Made by a program: the position numbers and the translations under genes
Assembly (NCBI RefSeq): GCF_030316825.1
Contig: NZ_JASZYU010000001.1
Span: forward strand, 1,116,001 to 1,180,000
DNA from: Variovorax fucosicus
GTDB lineage: Bacteria; Pseudomonadota; Gammaproteobacteria; Burkholderiales; Burkholderiaceae_C
DNA length: 64,000 nucleotides
Reading direction: 5' to 3'
Notes under the pieces: generated by a model
What the model was told of the DNA's origin: nothing
Seen by the model: only the letters and a program-made list of their open reading frames with translations
The model's database searches: none
Part shown: positions 27,619-35,701 of the stretch, one piece after another
How the letters are laid out: each line of letters opens with the position of its first letter
How positions within the stretch are numbered: the first letter of the stretch is position 1

Positions 27619-27627
27619 GAGATGACC

Positions 27628-28536
27628 ATGGAGCTGAGACACCTTCGCTATTTCATGGCGGTGGCCGAGACGGGCAACCTGAGCCGCGCCGCGGAGAAGC
27701 TGTTCATCGCGCAGCCGCCGCTGTCGGTTCAGATCCGCCAGCTCGAAGACGAGTTGGGCACGCCGCTGTTCGTGCGTCACCCCAAGGGCGTGCGGCTGAC
27801 CGCCGCAGGCGAGGCGCTGGTGCCCGAGGCCCGCTACCTGCTGGATCGCGCGGCGCGCGTGAAGGAGCGGCTGCACGATGCCGCCAGCGGCGGCCACCTG
27901 GCGTTGGGTTTCGTGCCCTCGGCCAGCAGCACGGTCTTGCCGGATCTGCTGCGGCGGATGCGCAAGCAGCACCCGCACCTGAACATCGAACTGCGCGAAA
28001 TGATCAGCAGCGAACAGGCCGAGGCCCTGGTGGCCGGCCATATCGATGCCGGCATTGCGCGCACCCAGCCGCAGCACCCGCGGCTGGCCGTGGCAGCCCG
28101 CATGGCCGACCCGTTCTGCCTTGCGATGCCGACCTCGCAAGCACACCGGAAGCCCGGGCCGGTCGACCTGCACAGCTTTGCCGACCACGCGTTCGTCGCT
28201 TTCACGCGGCACCGCGGGCCGGCCTATTTCGACCAGTCGATCCACCTGTGTGCGAAGGCCGGCTTCAGCCCGCGCATCCGCTACGAAGCCAGCACCGTGC
28301 ACGGCGTGCTCGACCTGGTGGGCGCCGGCCTGGGCGTGGCGCTGGTGCCCGCTTCGTGCGCGCTGCTCGGCGCCAAGGGGGCAAAGTTCCGCGGCCTGCG
28401 CGGGCCGCATCCGGGCGAGGTGCTGGCGCTGCTGCAACGCAAGTCGGACGCGCACCCGCTGCTGCCGCTGGTCCAGGACGCCGTGCACGCCATCTTCGAG
28501 TCGCTCGAGCGGCGCGCCGGCGGCATGATGGTGTGA
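27628..28536 (+). CDS. LysR-family transcriptional regulator
   Basis: 302 residues from the ATG at 27628, which has GGAG 6 nt upstream; in-frame ATGs at 27616 and 27622 are less likely. The N-terminal winged HTH is clear (MELRHLRYFMAVAETGNLSR, KLFIAQPPLSVQIRQLEDELG), followed by a periplasmic-binding-like effector domain (LALGFVPSASSTVLPDLL). Divergent from the Bug/dehydrogenase operon, the standard arrangement of a LysR regulator and its target. Confidence 0.93.
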   Translation: MELRHLRYFMAVAETGNLSRAAEKLFIAQPPLSVQIRQLEDELGTPLFVRHPKGVRLTAAGEALVPEARYLLDRAARVKERLHDAASGGHLALGFVPSASSTVLPDLLRRMRKQHPHLNIELREMISSEQAEALVAGHIDAGIARTQPQHPRLAVAARMADPFCLAMPTSQAHRKPGPVDLHSFADHAFVAFTRHRGPAYFDQSIHLCAKAGFSPRIRYEASTVHGVLDLVGAGLGVALVPASCALLGAKGAKFRGLRGPHPGEVLALLQRKSDAHPLLPLVQDAVHAIFESLERRAGGMMV

Positions 28537-28599
28537 GTGCCGGCGGCTCGTTCCCGGATCGCGTGCGCCGCATCCGCCTGCACTCCCGATAATGGCGCG

Positions 28600-30267
28600 A
28601 TGGTTCGCCCCGGCCAACAACTCCACCCCCATCGTGATCCGGCACCGTTGCTGCCGGCCGCGACGGTGTTGCTGTTGCGCGATACGGCCGAAGGCATCGA
28701 AGTGCTGATGACCCGGCGCTCCGAACACGCCAGCTTTGCGCCGGGCGCCTATGTGTTCCCGGGCGGGCGCATCGACGACAGCGACATCGAGGCCCGCCCC
28801 ATCGCCACGCGGCGCCGCACCCAGAGCCGCCTGCAGCTGACCCAGTCGATCGCCGCGATCCGCGAGAGCTTCGAGGAGCTGGGCGTGCTGCTGGCGCGCC
28901 ATCCCGATGGGCGCATGGTCAGCGGCGCCGAAGTGGCGGCAATGGACCGCAGCACGCCGCCGGAGATGTCGCTCGCAGCCCAGTGCGCGGTGCGCGGGCT
29001 GCGGCTGGCGAGCGACCAGGTCTTCACGCTCGCGCACTGGATGACCGACCGCGACCTGCCGAAACGCTTCGACGTGCCCTTTCTGGTGGCGCGCATGCCC
29101 GAGGGCCAGGTGCCGGTGGCGGACGAAACCGAGCAGTTCGAGCCCTGCTGGGTGCGCCCGGCCGATGCGCTGGCGCGCTTCGCGCAAAAGCGCTTTGCAA
29201 TGCTTTTCCCGACCGTGCGCACGCTCGAGCGGCTGGCCGCTTTCGACAGCGTCGACGCGGTGCTCGCCGTCTGCGCGCGCGAACAGCCGCTGTGGACGAG
29301 CTGCCCGCGCGCCGGCTTGCTCGGCGGCAAGCAAGCGCGCTACATGGAGCACGAGGCGCCGTACGGCGAGCTCGCGCTGGTCTGCCCCGATGGCCAGATC
29401 CTGCATCCGCTCGACTGGCAGTGTCAGGAGCCGGTCAGGCTGCTCAAGAATGTGCAGCGCCTGACGGCGAACAACCCGAGCGCGATGACCGGGCCGGGCA
29501 CCAACACCTGGATCGTGGGCGATGCTTCCACCGGCTACATCGTGATCGACCCGGGGCCGAACGACTTCGACCACATCGGCCGGCTCTGGCGCCTGACACA
29601 GGGCGACATCCGCGCGATCGTCTGCACCCACTCGCACGCCGACCATGCGCCGGGCGCGCTGCCGCTGCAGGCGCTGTGCCGGCAGCGGCCGCCGATCCTG
29701 GGCCTGCCCTCGGCGCCCACCGCGCGGGCCTCGGCGCGCTTCACGCCCGACCGCACGCTGCAGAATCACGAGCGCATCACGCTGGCGGGGCGGGCGCAGC
29801 AGGCGGATTCGGTATTGAGTGCCACGCACACGCTGCGCGTGATCCACACGCCGGGCCATGCCGCCAACCACCTCTGCCTGCTGCTCGAGGAAGACGGCCT
29901 GCTGTTCACCGGCGACCACGTGCTGAACGGCAGCACCACCGTGGTCGACCCGCCCGACGGCAACATGACCGCCTACCTTCACTCGCTGGATGTGCTCGAC
30001 GAGGCCTGCGTGACGCACGGTGTCGAGTTCATCCTGCCGGCGCATGGCTATGTGCTGGGCCAGGCGCGGGCGGCGATCGCGCGGCTCAAGGCGCACCGCA
30101 TGAAGCGCGAGGCCAAGATCGCCGCCGTCATGCGCCAGCTGCCCGACGGCACGCCCGAGGAATGGCTGGAACTGGCCTACGACGATGTGCCGTCGCGCAT
30201 GTGGCCGGTGGCGGCACGCTCGCTCGAAGCCCATGTCGACCGCATCCGGCTGCTGACCCGAATATGA
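28600..30267 (+). CDS. NUDIX hydrolase fused to metallo-beta-lactamase-fold hydrolase
   Basis: 555 residues from the ATG at 28600. Residues 20-270 form a NUDIX domain: VFPGG (52-56) and RESFEELG (89-96), with about 25 residues inserted between the two halves of the Nudix box. NUDT19-type CoA diphosphatases carry a similar but longer insertion there. Residues 290-555 form an MBL domain like LACTB2 or glyoxalase II, with HSHADH at 344-349, HTPGHAANHLCL and FTGDHVLNGS. The fusion is in one uninterrupted frame. The substrate is unknown; CoA derivatives are possible. The stop overlaps the next start by ATGA. Confidence 0.9.
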   Translation: MVRPGQQLHPHRDPAPLLPAATVLLLRDTAEGIEVLMTRRSEHASFAPGAYVFPGGRIDDSDIEARPIATRRRTQSRLQLTQSIAAIRESFEELGVLLARHPDGRMVSGAEVAAMDRSTPPEMSLAAQCAVRGLRLASDQVFTLAHWMTDRDLPKRFDVPFLVARMPEGQVPVADETEQFEPCWVRPADALARFAQKRFAMLFPTVRTLERLAAFDSVDAVLAVCAREQPLWTSCPRAGLLGGKQARYMEHEAPYGELALVCPDGQILHPLDWQCQEPVRLLKNVQRLTANNPSAMTGPGTNTWIVGDASTGYIVIDPGPNDFDHIGRLWRLTQGDIRAIVCTHSHADHAPGALPLQALCRQRPPILGLPSAPTARASARFTPDRTLQNHERITLAGRAQQADSVLSATHTLRVIHTPGHAANHLCLLLEEDGLLFTGDHVLNGSTTVVDPPDGNMTAYLHSLDVLDEACVTHGVEFILPAHGYVLGQARAAIARLKAHRMKREAKIAAVMRQLPDGTPEEWLELAYDDVPSRMWPVAARSLEAHVDRIRLLTRI

Positions 30268-31013
30268 ATCGACCCATGACTGACGAAGCAGAAGGTATCC
30301 GCCTGGCCAAACGCGTGGCGGCGCTGGCCGGTTGTTCGCGCCGCGAGGCCGAACTGCTGATAGAGAGCGGCGCCGTGCGCGTCGACGGCCGCGTGGTCGA
30401 AGTGCCGGCGCACCGCGTGCGCGATGCGCAGCAGGTGGAAATCGAGACCGGCGCGCGGCCGGGCGCCGTGGAGCCGGTGACGCTGCTGCTGCACAAGCCG
30501 GCCGGCATCGCCTTCAACGCACCGCTGCCGAAGCTGCTGGTGATGGCGCAGCACAGCGAAAGCGAGCGCTCGCAGCGGCCACCGCTGCAGCGCCACTTTG
30601 CCGGGCAGCACTGCTTCACCCCGCTCGAAACCGGCGCCAGCGGGTTGCTGGTGTTCACGCAGGAACTGCGCGTCGAACGCAAGCTGGTGGAAGACGCCGG
30701 GCTGATCGAAAACGAAGTGATGGTCGACGTGGCCGGCCCGGTCGATCCGCGCGCGCTGCACCGGCTCAACCAGTCGCCCGTGATCGACGGCCGCGCGATG
30801 CTGCCGGCGAAGGTCAGCATCGGCCGCGAGGCCGACGGGGTGACCGGGCTGCGCTTCGCGGTCAAGGGCAGCTGGCCCGGCCAGATCGCGCAGATGTGCG
30901 ACATGGCCGGCCTGCGCATCGTGGCGATGAAGCGCATTCGCGTGGGCCGGCTGCCGCTGGCCGGGCTCGCGCCGGGCGAGTGGCGTTTCATGGCACCGAA
31001 CGAACGTGTCTGA
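30264..31013 (+). CDS. RluF-like pseudouridine synthase homologue lacking the catalytic Asp
   Basis: 249 residues. An S4 RNA-binding domain (about 10-60, RLAKRVAALAGCSRREAELLI) is followed by a pseudouridine synthase domain similar to RluF/RluB (LLLHKPAGIAFN; IAQMCDMAGLRIVAMKRIRVG). The catalytic loop, normally GRLDxxTxGL, reads TPLETGASGLL here: Arg is Pro120 and the catalytic Asp is Glu122. It may therefore bind RNA without isomerising uridine. ATGA overlap with the NUDIX-MBL gene. Confidence 0.85.
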   Translation: MNRPMTDEAEGIRLAKRVAALAGCSRREAELLIESGAVRVDGRVVEVPAHRVRDAQQVEIETGARPGAVEPVTLLLHKPAGIAFNAPLPKLLVMAQHSESERSQRPPLQRHFAGQHCFTPLETGASGLLVFTQELRVERKLVEDAGLIENEVMVDVAGPVDPRALHRLNQSPVIDGRAMLPAKVSIGREADGVTGLRFAVKGSWPGQIAQMCDMAGLRIVAMKRIRVGRLPLAGLAPGEWRFMAPNERV

Positions 31014-31653
31014 CCTGAGGCTCACGCCTGGGCGAAGCACGCTCGCCGGCGTCGGCGCGCTGGTGGGCTGGCTCGCGCTTGCGCTGCAGCTCGTGCTGTC
31101 GATCCAGCTCGCGCTCGGCAACGCGCGCTCGGCGGGTTGGGGAGTGTTCATGTACTTCGGCTACTTCACCGTGCTGACCAACCTGCTGGCGGCAGTGGTG
31201 CTCAGCGCCGCGTGGACGCGCTCGACCGCCGCCTTCTGGCAGCTCTGGCGCCGGCCCGGAGTGACGACGGGAGTCGCGGCCTCGATCACCGTTGTCGGCC
31301 TGGTCTATTTCTTCGTGCTGCGCCACATCTGGGCGCCGCAGGGCCTGCTGTGGCTGGCGGACGTGCTACTGCATTACGTGATGCCGTTGCTGTTTCTGCT
31401 CTGGTGGTGGCTGGCCGTGCCTGCGCGGGGGCTGCGCTGGCGCGACCTGCCGTGGTGGTGGGCCTACCCGCTGGGTTACCTCGTCTATGCGATGGTGCGC
31501 GGCGCGATCTGGGGCGTCTACCCCTATCCCTTCGTCGACGTCGCCACGCTCGGCCTGGGGCGTGTGGCGGTCAACGCAGCGGGCATCCTGGCCGGTTATT
31601 CGGCGATCGCGCTGCTGCTGGTGGCGGTGGGCCGGGTCAAGCCCCGGCCCTGA
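31006..31653 (+). CDS. Pr6Pr-like six-helix membrane protein
   Basis: 215 residues with about six transmembrane helices. Family-like motifs are MYFGYFTVLTNLLAA in helix 2, HYVMPLLFLLWWW in helix 4 and YPLGYLVYAMVRGAIWGVYPYPF in helix 5. Such proteins are annotated Pr6Pr or FAR-17a/AIG1-like with no proven role in bacteria. The GTG start at 31006 overlaps the end of the previous gene by 8 bp. Confidence 0.78.
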   Translation: MSDLRLTPGRSTLAGVGALVGWLALALQLVLSIQLALGNARSAGWGVFMYFGYFTVLTNLLAAVVLSAAWTRSTAAFWQLWRRPGVTTGVAASITVVGLVYFFVLRHIWAPQGLLWLADVLLHYVMPLLFLLWWWLAVPARGLRWRDLPWWWAYPLGYLVYAMVRGAIWGVYPYPFVDVATLGLGRVAVNAAGILAGYSAIALLLVAVGRVKPRP

Positions 31654-31702
31654 TCCGCCGACCGGAACGCGCCGGTAGACTCCCTCGCAGGAGGGAATTT
31701 TC

Positions 31703-33031
31703 ATGAACGACGACATGCCGGTCGCACAGCCGCGCCCGCCCATCGAACAACATGCCGTGCGCTTTTCGGGCGACGGCGGCGAGTATTTCGGCGTCTGGAT
31801 GGTCAACGTGTTGCTGACCATCATCACGCTCGGCCTCTACACACCCTGGGCGCGGCGCCGCACCGTGCAGTACTTCTACGGCCACACCGAGCTGGCCGAC
31901 AGCCCGTTCGAGTTCACCGCGCCGCTGCGGCGCATGGTGGTCGGCTTTCTGCTGTTCGCCGCGCTGTATGTCGCTTTCGAGCTGGCGTCCAACACCGGCC
32001 AGGACACCGCCGTGGCAGCGATGCTGGTGGTCGGTGCGGCGCTGGCGCCGTGGCTCTGGGGCAGCGCGATGCGCTTTCGGCTCGGCCACACGCGCTGGCG
32101 CGGGCTGCGGCTGCAGTTCCAGGCCAGCTGGGCCGAGGTGTACCGGGCGAGCTGGCCGGTGTTCGCGCTGGCGGCGCTCTGGCTGGTGCTGGGCTTTGCC
32201 CTCGACCGCATGACGCCGCCCTCGCCCGCACAAGCCGGGGCATCGACGCTGGTCGCACAAGCCCAGGCCGCGCCGGATGTCGGCGCGCAGCAGGAAGACG
32301 AAGAAGACACGTCGTCCGTGGCAGACGACGCAGACGACGCGAAGCTGCCCAAGCTCCCGGTCGTCACGCCGGCGATGTGGGGCCTCGGACTGCTGGGTGT
32401 GGTGCTGAGCCTGCTGTGCCTGATCCGCCTCGAATACAACTACAAGAGCCTTCTGGTGCGCCGCACGCTGATCGGCTCGCAGGCCGGCCGCTGGAAGCCG
32501 GTGTACCGCGACTTCGTGCGGATCTGGCTGGCGAGCGTGGCCGTGTTCGTGCTCTCGGTGGCGCTGATCATCGGCGTGGTGGCGTTGCTGGGCGTGCTGT
32601 TCGGCGGGCTGGCCCTGCTCTCGGGCTCGCGCCCGATGGGCATGATGGCCATCGTGCTGGTGATGGCGCTGCTGTTCGGCGGCTTCCTCGCCGTCTTCCT
32701 CGCGGCCACGCCTGCGCTGGCCTACCGCGAGGCCCGCATGTTCCAGCTGATGTGGAACAACATCGGCGTGAGCGACATCGCGCGCTTTCGCACCGGGTTG
32801 GGAACCGGCGCCTTCGTCTGGCGGCGCATCCGCAATTCGATCTTCAGCGTGCTGACGCTGGGTTTCTACCGGCCGTTCGCACGCATCAACGAATACCACA
32901 TGAAGAGCGAGTCGGTCACGCTGCACCTGCGCGGCGGGCTGGAGCCGCTGGTGGGCCAGTTGAGCCAGCAACAGCAGGACGGCTTCGGCGATGCAATCGG
33001 CGACGCGGTCGGCTTCGACCTGATCAGCTGA
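31703..33031 (+). CDS. YjgN/DUF898-family membrane protein
   Basis: 442 residues with a strong AGGAGG site before the ATG. The family motifs appear as an internal duplication: FSGDGGEYFGVWMVNVLLTIITLGLYTPWA near the N-terminus and FVWRRIRNSIFSVLTLGFYRPFARINEYHM near the C-terminus. Between them are several membrane helices and an acidic loop (about 197-212, EDEEDTSSVADDADD). Function unknown. The gene ends 4 bp before the M48 peptidase gene, suggesting a working pair. Confidence 0.9.
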   Translation: MNDDMPVAQPRPPIEQHAVRFSGDGGEYFGVWMVNVLLTIITLGLYTPWARRRTVQYFYGHTELADSPFEFTAPLRRMVVGFLLFAALYVAFELASNTGQDTAVAAMLVVGAALAPWLWGSAMRFRLGHTRWRGLRLQFQASWAEVYRASWPVFALAALWLVLGFALDRMTPPSPAQAGASTLVAQAQAAPDVGAQQEDEEDTSSVADDADDAKLPKLPVVTPAMWGLGLLGVVLSLLCLIRLEYNYKSLLVRRTLIGSQAGRWKPVYRDFVRIWLASVAVFVLSVALIIGVVALLGVLFGGLALLSGSRPMGMMAIVLVMALLFGGFLAVFLAATPALAYREARMFQLMWNNIGVSDIARFRTGLGTGAFVWRRIRNSIFSVLTLGFYRPFARINEYHMKSESVTLHLRGGLEPLVGQLSQQQQDGFGDAIGDAVGFDLIS

Positions 33032-33035
33032 CGGC

Positions 33036-34187
33036 ATGGAACCCCTGCTGCGCGCGCGCTGGTTCGACGGGCTGAGCAGCCAGGCGCAGCCCGTGCTCGT
33101 GGGCCTCGCGCCCGGCCCGCGCGGCCCTGCGCTCCATCTGCACCCGCTGACCGCGGGCGGGGCGGCCCCACGCGTGTTCGCGCACGGTGAGATCGGCTGG
33201 CCCGAGGCATGGAATCCACGGCGCGCCCAGCGCACGGTGGTGGTCGACTTGCGCAGCGGCGGCAGCCTCGAAATCGACAATGGCGCGCAATGGCATGCCG
33301 CACTCGAAGCGGCCGGCGGGCGGCCCGGCCTCGCGCAGCGCATGCAGACGCACTGGCGCGTGTTCGCGGCCGTGCTGGTCGTCGCGGTGCTCGGCCTCTG
33401 GGCCTTCTACCGCTGGGGCACGCCCTGGGCCGCGGCGCAGTTGGCGCAGCACGTGCCGCTGGGCTGGGAGCAGCAGCTGTCGGCCGAGGCGATGCAGGAA
33501 CTCGACGCAAGCTACCTGAAGCCGAGCAAGCTCGCGCCCGAACGCCAGGCCGAGCTGCGCGCGGCCTTCGACAGCCTGGTCCAGCAGATGGGCCCGGAAT
33601 TCGCGCGCTACCCGGGCTATGCGCCGACCATGACGCTGGCGTTCCGCTCGGGCATGGGCGCCAACGCCTTCGCATTGCCGGGCGGCGCCATGGTCGTCAC
33701 CGACGGGCTGGTCGAGGCTGCCCGCAAACGCAGCCTGGGCGACGATGCCCTGGTGGGCGTGCTGGCCCACGAGATGGGCCACGTGGTGCACCGGCACACG
33801 ACCCGGCTGGTGGTCGAGCAGGGGGTGCTCAACGTCGGGCTGGGCCTGGCGATGGGCGATGTATCGAGCATCGTCGCCACCGGCAGCACGCTGCTGACCG
33901 GCCTGGCCTACCAGCGCAACCACGAGGCCGAGGCCGACTGCTTCGCCGTGGCACTGATGCGCAAGGCGCAGCGCCCGCTGGCGCCGATGGCCGACCTGCT
34001 GCTGGCAATCGACGGGCCGGAAGACGAAAAAGAAAGCAAGAAGGGGAAGGACGACAAACCGAAGGCCACGCCGCCCTCATCCTCTTCGTCCGCGCTGGCC
34101 AACCTGCTCAGCAGCCATCCGGCCACGGCCGAGCGCGCCCAGCGCATGAAGTCGGGGCAACTGCAGGGTTGCACCGCGCCCCGGTAA
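33036..34187 (+). CDS. M48-family membrane metalloprotease
   Basis: 383 residues. Residues 1-108 have no signal peptide and look like a small cytoplasmic domain; a membrane helix spans about 109-127; the peptidase domain has the zinc motif HEMGH at 245-249 and the third ligand in NHEAEAD. The C-terminal part carries a Lys/Glu/Ser-rich low-complexity stretch (EDEKESKKGKDDKPK). It resembles HtpX/Oma1-type housekeeping proteases. Its stop codon lies in the T-tract region at the 3' end of the convergent rnpB. Confidence 0.9.
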   Translation: MEPLLRARWFDGLSSQAQPVLVGLAPGPRGPALHLHPLTAGGAAPRVFAHGEIGWPEAWNPRRAQRTVVVDLRSGGSLEIDNGAQWHAALEAAGGRPGLAQRMQTHWRVFAAVLVVAVLGLWAFYRWGTPWAAAQLAQHVPLGWEQQLSAEAMQELDASYLKPSKLAPERQAELRAAFDSLVQQMGPEFARYPGYAPTMTLAFRSGMGANAFALPGGAMVVTDGLVEAARKRSLGDDALVGVLAHEMGHVVHRHTTRLVVEQGVLNVGLGLAMGDVSSIVATGSTLLTGLAYQRNHEAEADCFAVALMRKAQRPLAPMADLLLAIDGPEDEKESKKGKDDKPKATPPSSSSSALANLLSSHPATAERAQRMKSGQLQGCTAPR

Positions 34188-34194
34188 AAAAAGT

Positions 34195-34536
34195 GTGAAG
34201 CCCGCCGATAAGCCGGATTCTGTGCGTTGACGCTTCCTTGCGGTTGCGCCCACGTGACCGCCATTAATCTGGGCCGCCGGTCACCCGGACGGCTCGATGC
34301 CACCTACCCGCCAGCTCAGCGGAACCACCTCGATACTGGCCTACTTGGTGTTGCTGCGCGCAGAGATTGCCCGTTTCACCCGGCGCCGGGTTGCCCCTTT
34401 GCCGACTCGTCTCTGTTGCTCTGATCCTCACCTCACGGTGGAGAGTCGTTAACTCCTGCGCTGTCCTGTGCAGTCCGGACGTTCCTCCAGTGCGCTCTTT
34501 CGAGACTTGCACCAGCGGCGGTCTGGCGTGCTTCAC
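34195..34536 (-). ncRNA. rnpB: RNase P RNA (class A)
   Basis: Catalytic RNA that matures tRNA 5' ends. On the minus strand the conserved blocks are readable: GAGGAACGTCCGGACTGCAC near the 5' part (P4 strand, CR-I) and ACAGAATCCGGCTTATCGG at the 3' end (CR-V). The ends GTGAAGC (34536-34530) and GCTTCAC (34201-34195) pair as P1, which fixes the length at about 342 nt. Seven T residues follow on the RNA strand (34192-34186). Several open frames cross the region in both directions and are artefacts. Confidence 0.95.
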
Positions 34537-34543
34537 GGAACGG

Positions 34544-34564
34544 ATTATCTCGCCACAATGGCGA
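34544..34564. promoter_or_regulatory. rnpB -10 element and adjacent inverted repeat
   Basis: Minus-strand GATAAT (34549-34544) is 7 nt before the predicted rnpB 5' end, a good -10; no clear -35 was found. Next to it is the perfect inverted repeat TCGCCA-CAA-TGGCGA (34550-34564), which falls within the rnpB promoter spacer and upstream of cysK. Confidence 0.5.
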
Positions 34565-34597
34565 TCCACTGTTTTGAAGATGCCAGGAGACCCTCCC

Positions 34598-35527
34598 ATG
34601 AAAGCCCAGAACATCCTCCAGACCATCGGCAACACGCCGCACATACGCATCCAGCGCCTGTTCGGCGCTGCGAAACAGCAGGTCTGGATCAAATCCGAGC
34701 GCGCCAACCCGGGCGGCTCGATCAAGGATCGCATCGCCCTGTCGATGATCGAAGACGCCGAGAAATCGGGCGCGCTCAAGCCCGGCGGCACCATCGTCGA
34801 GCCGACTTCCGGCAACACCGGCATCGGCCTGGCGATGGTCGCGGCGGTCAAGGGCTACAAGCTGGTGCTGGTGATGCCCGACAGCATGTCGCTCGAGCGC
34901 CGCCGCCTGATGCTGGCCTACGGTGCAACCTTCGACCTGACGCCGCGTGCCGGCGGCATGAAGGCCTCGATCGCGCGGGCGGAAGAAATCGTCGCAACCA
35001 CGCCCAATTCGTGGATGCCGCAGCAGTTCAACAACCCGGCCAACATCGAGGTGCACGTGCGCACCACGGCCGAAGAGATCGCGGCCGACTTTCCCGATGG
35101 CGTTGACGTGCTGATCACCGGCGTGGGCACCGGCGGCCACATCACCGGCTGCGCGAAAGTGCTCAAGGCGAAATGGCCCAAGCTCAGGGTGTTCGCGGTC
35201 GAGCCGGTGGCCTCGCCCGTGATCTCGGGCGGCGCGCCGTCGCCGCACCCGATCCAGGGCATCGGCGCGGGCTTCATTCCGAAGAACCTCGACGTGAGCC
35301 TGCTCGACGGCGTGATCCAGGTCGACGCCGAACCGGCGCGCGAGATGGCGCGCCGCTGCGCGGTCGAAGAGGGCATGCTGGTCGGCATCTCGTCCGGCGC
35401 CACGCTCGTCGCCATCGCCCAGAAGCTGCCCGAATTGCCCGCCGACGCGGTGGTGCTGGGCTTCAACTACGACACGGGCGAGCGCTACCTGTCGGTGGAC
35501 GGCTTCCTGCCGGCGCTGCCGGCCTGA
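34598..35527 (+). CDS. cysK: Cysteine synthase (O-acetylserine sulfhydrylase)
   Basis: PLP enzyme that makes cysteine from O-acetylserine and sulfide. 309 residues. The PLP lysine is Lys43 in NPGGSIKDR, the substrate loop is [11 protein letters not shown], the phosphate site GTGGHITG, and [15 protein letters not shown] follows. CysK and CysM are hard to separate by eye; [12 protein letters not shown] favours the CysK-like group. The start at 34598 follows an AGGAG; a longer frame upstream crosses rnpB and is not real. Confidence 0.92.
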   Translation: MKAQNILQTIGNTPHIRIQRLFGAAKQQVWIKSERANPGGSIKDRIALSMIEDAEKSGALKPGGTIVEPTSGNTGIGLAMVAAVKGYKLVLVMPDSMSLERRRLMLAYGATFDLTPRAGGMKASIARAEEIVATTPNSWMPQQFNNPANIEVHVRTTAEEIAADFPDGVDVLITGVGTGGHITGCAKVLKAKWPKLRVFAVEPVASPVISGGAPSPHPIQGIGAGFIPKNLDVSLLDGVIQVDAEPAREMARRCAVEEGMLVGISSGATLVAIAQKLPELPADAVVLGFNYDTGERYLSVDGFLPALPA

Positions 35528-35701
35528 CGGGCGGGCCTCATACCGGGCCTTTGGCGGCGGGCATCGCGCCCGCGCTTCGTGCTTGACGTTTCGGGGTTCG
35601 GGGTGCTCAGCGCGACGGTCACGCCGCCTCCAGGATCAGGGCGGTGAGGCACGCTGTCTGGCCTAAGATTCGCACCTTGCTTGATAACCACGAGCCGCAC
35701 G

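Noticed and set aside
25449..28592. Plus-strand frame of about 1047 codons across the dehydrogenase and Bug genes
   Set aside because: Arg/Ala/Gly/His-rich translation without motifs; it runs opposite two clear genes and into lysR in another frame.
27592..30234. Minus-strand frame of 880 codons opposite lysR and the NUDIX-MBL gene
   Set aside because: Shadow of two well-supported plus-strand genes; composition typical of antisense translation.
34264..35248. Several open frames over the rnpB region and antisense to cysK
   Set aside because: The RNase P RNA consensus blocks explain the sequence, and cysK is intact on the plus strand.
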